Below are positions 61,729 through 64,000 of a DNA stretch of 64,000 nt, piece after piece. Each line of letters begins with the position of its first letter. The stretch's first letter is position 1. A program made the position numbers and the translations under genes. A model generated the notes under the pieces. The model searched no databases, was not told where the DNA came from, and saw only the letters and a program-made list of their open reading frames with translations. The stretch spans positions 49,900 through 113,899 of the forward strand of contig CAJOKD010000010.1 of the NCBI GenBank assembly GCA_905235085.1. Reading direction: 5' to 3'. The stretch is from an uncultured Bacteroidales bacterium (GTDB lineage: Bacteria; Bacteroidota; Bacteroidia; Bacteroidales; UBA932).

Positions 61729-64000
61729 CTACCGTACGACCACAGGAGGGGCTGAATACCCAAATTTGCGATCCGGAGCTGCCGCTGCCTTGAGCGGCGG
61801 CTTTGCGGCTGCCGAAGCGGAAGCGCGGTTCACGGCGTCATATTCGAGGAACTTCTCGAAGGAAGCTGTCTCGCCGCTGAGCTCCATTATCCTCTTGTAG
61901 ATCGCCCAGCGCGAAGGTGCGTTGAAGCGCTCCAGATTCTTGTTCATCATACTGTTTTGGGACGGACGGTATACGCCGTTAGTGAAGGTGGCGCCACCCT
62001 CGAAGATGCCGACTTCGTCCTTGTAGCGGTCATCGTTCAGGAATGCCCTCCACTTGACATTAGCCGGATTGTTGGTGAAGTCGACATTGGAATACCAGCC
62101 ATAATCACGATATAGCATATTGTATTCATCAATTACAGCTTGGCTTGGGCTTCCGGTCTGGGTGCTGTATTCGTCTGATAGGAAGGCGAAGCCATGGCCA
62201 CCGGCTTCATGGCGTACCAGGATTCCGAAAACATTACGAATGTTGCTTCCGGATGCGCAGTACGCTACTCCGGATTGCAACGACTTACTCATTGAAGTAA
62301 TGCCCCTCAGACCATCGGAATTGATCAGCACACATATCAGCAGGTTCTTTTTGTCATTGATGCCAGGCACCTTCAGGGCGTATTCGTAACACTTGTCGGT
62401 CCCGGTGTCATTGATGGTAATAGAGGTTCCGGTTACTTCGGTTCCAAGGGCAGTAGAATAACCGGCTCCAGTCTTACCATTCTTGGAGACAACCCTTACT
62501 GCGTACACGTTGAACCTGTCCCTGAAAGTCTTGTAAGGCTCTATGCTGAAGAATTCTTCCATAGCCTGCCACATCAGACTCTCATACAGTACATTCATAT
62601 CCCTGTCGGTGTAGGCGTCACCCATAAACACGATGTTGATTCCCTTGCCGACAGAGGCTTCCTGAAGAGTTACAACTGTTCCGTCCTTGGAGTAATCAGT
62701 AGAAGAGTACGCTTCCTCGTCTTCAAGAGGACCGAAGATATCCTCCAGGAATGGAATGAGGCTGTTGAAAGCGACATATCCGAACCTGCCACGAGAAGGA
62801 TCGCTGACATTCGGAGCGCAACTGAAAATGACATTACCCTTGTTGTCAATCACAGTGGCGAAAGGTGTTCCAAAAGCTCCAAGCGCACCTTCCTCTGACA
62901 GAGAGATATCATTGGAAGAAAAATTATACCAGATATCGTAGCCGTGTTCCAATATATAATCCTTAAAGATTATCTCCCCCTCATCGTTGCCCCAAGCCGG
63001 TCGTAGTATCACCTCAAGACCATCTTTGTGATACTTCTCGTGCATCTTTTTAAGCCGCGGTAACAGAGCAGCCGAAAAAGTGCACCAAGACGCCCACTTG
63101 TACACAACCGTAGCCTTGTTGCCGGCAATGATATCGTCATATGGAATTGGCTTCCCAGTAATTACATCATTGATACCTCTCTTGGGCCAATATCCCGGTA
63201 TGTCGCGGTCCGGGATAGAAAAAGGATCGGTTTTCCTATATTCTTCATCAGTTTGCCCGAGATTGATGTACATATTGATCCAATAGCCAGGATCCTTCGC
63301 GATATAGAAATAGTCCGGAATCTGCCCGGAGAATTTATGATTGTAAATATCCAATTTTAAGCCCAGACGAAGCCAGGATTCAGGGATTGTCCCCATAAAG
63401 CCATTTTGACTCAACCGCAGCCCAGGGACACGAATACCATCGACACTCTCTTCTCCCATAAGGAGATTGCTCTCACCGAGGGACTCCGGAACCGGACCCG
63501 CCATCGATAAATTGTTACAGACTGAAACATACCACAGAGGCAAGTCACTGAAGATGTCCGGGAGACTTGTCATGGAAGTGTTCTCTATAACAAGCAAACC
63601 AAGGTGGTTCAACTTGGCGAAACTTGCAGGCAGGGTGCCGGTGATTCCGGGTTCATTTTGAATCCATAACTTGACACAGGAAGACAAGCCATCAAAACAA
63701 TCAGGGAACTGGCCTTTGAGGCCGAAATTCGTGAAGTTCAATCCTAGTTCACCCTTTGCAGGCATCCATTCTACGCCGGACCACTGACGGAGGTCTTTGT
63801 CAAGGTCCCATTTGCCCGTGATATTCCAATTCGGTCCGTCCATAGATTGATAAATCTGCATAAGGGCGCTTTTGATTCTAATCTCCTCCTGCGCGGTTTT
63901 ATTCTCTGCCTGTACGAAAGTGAGTGTAATCGGACTTACCTTACCGTTCTTGTCCTTGACTATGACCCTGCCGGTCCTGACGTCCGGATTCGGATTCGCA
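61729..64000 (-). CDS. Multidomain secreted peptidase M64 (BACON - LRR - thioredoxin-like - M64), 5' end beyond window
   Basis: The frame is open from 61729 to the window end (about 757 residues). The most upstream part (DVRTGRVIVKDKNGKVSPIT, then LTFVQA) looks like the end of a BACON domain. Leucine-rich repeats follow (GLKGQFPDCFDGLSSC, ITGTLPASFAKLNHLG). A TlpA/thioredoxin-like domain has WASWCTFS, where the second redox Cys is missing. The M64 metallopeptidase carries the zinc motif HEAGGHGFAFLSDEY (HExxGH plus Asp-Glu), with FMGDAYTDRDMN earlier. It converges with glpT (10-base gap). It is probably an extracellular protease; target unknown. Confidence 0.82.
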   Translation of the reverse strand, partial: ANPNPDVRTGRVIVKDKNGKVSPITLTFVQAENKTAQEEIRIKSALMQIYQSMDGPNWNITGKWDLDKDLRQWSGVEWMPAKGELGLNFTNFGLKGQFPDCFDGLSSCVKLWIQNEPGITGTLPASFAKLNHLGLLVIENTSMTSLPDIFSDLPLWYVSVCNNLSMAGPVPESLGESNLLMGEESVDGIRVPGLRLSQNGFMGTIPESWLRLGLKLDIYNHKFSGQIPDYFYIAKDPGYWINMYINLGQTDEEYRKTDPFSIPDRDIPGYWPKRGINDVITGKPIPYDDIIAGNKATVVYKWASWCTFSAALLPRLKKMHEKYHKDGLEVILRPAWGNDEGEIIFKDYILEHGYDIWYNFSSNDISLSEEGALGAFGTPFATVIDNKGNVIFSCAPNVSDPSRGRFGYVAFNSLIPFLEDIFGPLEDEEAYSSTDYSKDGTVVTLQEASVGKGINIVFMGDAYTDRDMNVLYESLMWQAMEEFFSIEPYKTFRDRFNVYAVRVVSKNGKTGAGYSTALGTEVTGTSITINDTGTDKCYEYALKVPGINDKKNLLICVLINSDGLRGITSMSKSLQSGVAYCASGSNIRNVFGILVRHEAGGHGFAFLSDEYSTQTGSPSQAVIDEYNMLYRDYGWYSNVDFTNNPANVKWRAFLNDDRYKDEVGIFEGGATFTNGVYRPSQNSMMNKNLERFNAPSRWAIYKRIMELSGETASFEKFLEYDAVNRASASAAAKPPLKAAAAPDRKFGYSAPPVVVR

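Overview
The window looks like a chromosomal segment of a gut-type Bacteroidales bacterium (phylum Bacteroidota). The main reasons are the gene order coaX - outer-membrane porin - TPR protein - lptC - PpiD, the lineage-typical families (GH97, DUF5106/TlpA, BACON and M64 secreted proteins, CtlX, YeiH exporter plus small membrane partner), many lipoprotein signals, the absence of clear Shine-Dalgarno sites, and recurrent TAnnTTTG -7 promoter boxes upstream of genes. G+C is about 50% by eye. An RC9/Cryptobacteroides-like lineage is a guess only. I saw no rRNA, tRNA, insertion sequence, phage or CRISPR array.

Layout. 1-8.3 kb: 5' part of mutS, a nitrilase remnant, a secreted EEP hydrolase, two tandem sodium-symporter paralogues, folA, thyA, galM and a thioredoxin-like lipoprotein. 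8.3-17.9 kb: a large secreted metallopeptidase/propeller/barrel protein, a YeiH exporter operon, a repeat lipoprotein, ychF, a second EEP enzyme and galK. 18-21.7 kb: a low-G+C island with a lipoprotein and a 952-residue alpha/beta hydrolase. 21.7-31.2 kb: cell-envelope and folding operon (ppiD, lptC, TPR protein, porin, coaX) followed by mfd. 31.2-46.3 kb: ruvB, an Ntn hydrolase, sdhA-sdhB without sdhC, ctlX, hflX, tonB, ybeY, mnmG, sufS-sufE-sufT, ruvA and a GH97 glycosidase. 46.4-64 kb: folK, a GH43-like lipoprotein, glyS, a five-gene plus-strand cluster (GH123-like, glycerol-1-phosphate dehydrogenase, GDPD, swivelling phospho-histidine-like domain, GltS symporter), a structured intergenic repeat, an M19 dipeptidase, comF, a propeller lipoprotein, a probable small RNA, glpT and a partial multidomain M64 peptidase.

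How it fits together. Most genes are housekeeping: DNA repair (mutS, mfd, ruvA, ruvB), folate/thymidylate (folA, thyA, folK), iron-sulphur assembly (sufS/E/T), ribosome and tRNA maturation (ybeY, mnmG, glyS, ychF, hflX) and envelope biogenesis (lptC, ppiD, tonB). The accessory part is glycan and phospholipid scavenging: GH97, GH43-like, GH123-like and propeller lipoproteins, GDPD with GlpT for glycerol-3-phosphate, galM/galK for galactose.

The most notable observations are: (i) sufS and folK carry frame-disrupting lesions close to their 3' ends, each with the family-typical C terminus intact in another frame; (ii) a promoter, 5' hairpin and 3' terminator define a probable ~114-nt small RNA upstream of glpT; (iii) an 84-nt cloverleaf-like inverted repeat sits between convergent genes, flanked by ATTCCC/GGGAAT palindromes; (iv) a stand-alone swivelling domain lacks the canonical phospho-histidine and sits with a G1P dehydrogenase and a GDPD; (v) unusual fusions such as M19 dipeptidase plus an inactive glutamine-amidotransferase-like domain, and BACON-LRR-thioredoxin-M64.
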